6,319 nt of DNA from assembly GCA_017652965.1 (NCBI GenBank), contig JAGBZZ010000145.1, positions 1 through 6,319 on the forward strand. The letters are read 5' to 3'. Below, one piece after another: positions 6,319 to 6,319 of the stretch; the first letter of the stretch is position 1; every line of letters begins with the position of its first letter. The notes beneath the pieces are model-generated. The model had not been told where the DNA came from. It saw nothing but the letters and a program-made list of their open reading frames with translations, and made no database searches. Both the position numbers and the translations under genes were made by a program. The stretch is from Clostridia bacterium. Lineage in GTDB: Bacteria; Bacillota_A; Clostridia; Oscillospirales; CAG-272.

Positions 6319-6319
6319 C

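Overview
The window looks like a GC-rich (about 60% by eye) chromosomal segment from an uncultured Clostridia-type Firmicute, probably gut-associated. The clues are strong AGGAG-type ribosome binding sites, consensus TTGACA/TATAAT promoter boxes in an otherwise GC-rich background, a PstS-like binding protein of the type common in Clostridia, and glycan-processing enzymes. This taxonomic call is inference. TAA, TAG and TGA all end genes here, so the standard bacterial code applies.

Layout, left to right. (1) Positions 2-1132, plus strand: the 3' part of a large glycoside hydrolase family 2-like protein; its catalytic barrel lies mostly off the left edge. (2) A near-perfect sigma-70 promoter (1161-1190) drives a monocistronic gene (1231-1923) for a two-helix membrane protein of unknown function. 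It ends in a bidirectional terminator hairpin (1937-1969). (3) On the minus strand, two tandem paralogues (4493-3219, then 3222-1969) form a translationally coupled pair with an ATGA overlap. Both are Gfo/Idh/MocA-fold proteins closely resembling GH109, the NAD-dependent alpha-N-acetylgalactosaminidase family. By hand count they are about 69% identical over their first 392 residues. (4) A 119-bp intergenic region (4494-4612) holds apparently overlapping divergent promoters and several short repeats. (5) On the plus strand, 4613-5419 encodes an AraC-family regulator, ending at a hairpin (5448-5478). (6) On the minus strand, 5497 to the right edge is a PstS-like phosphate/anion-binding protein gene interrupted by two in-frame stop codons.

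How the genes may work together: the AraC regulator is divergent from the GH109 pair and is its most likely regulator, probably responding to a sugar. Together with the GH2-like enzyme this suggests a small glycan-utilisation locus, perhaps for GalNAc-containing host or mucin glycans. No sugar transporter lies in the window. The GH109-like proteins lack signal peptides, so they would act in the cytoplasm on imported material. The membrane protein and the PstS-like gene have no evident link to this function.

I found no RNA gene, CRISPR array, insertion sequence or attachment site. The most notable points are the tandem GH109 pair with focused divergence near the active site, the compact divergent control region, and the doubly interrupted PstS-like gene.
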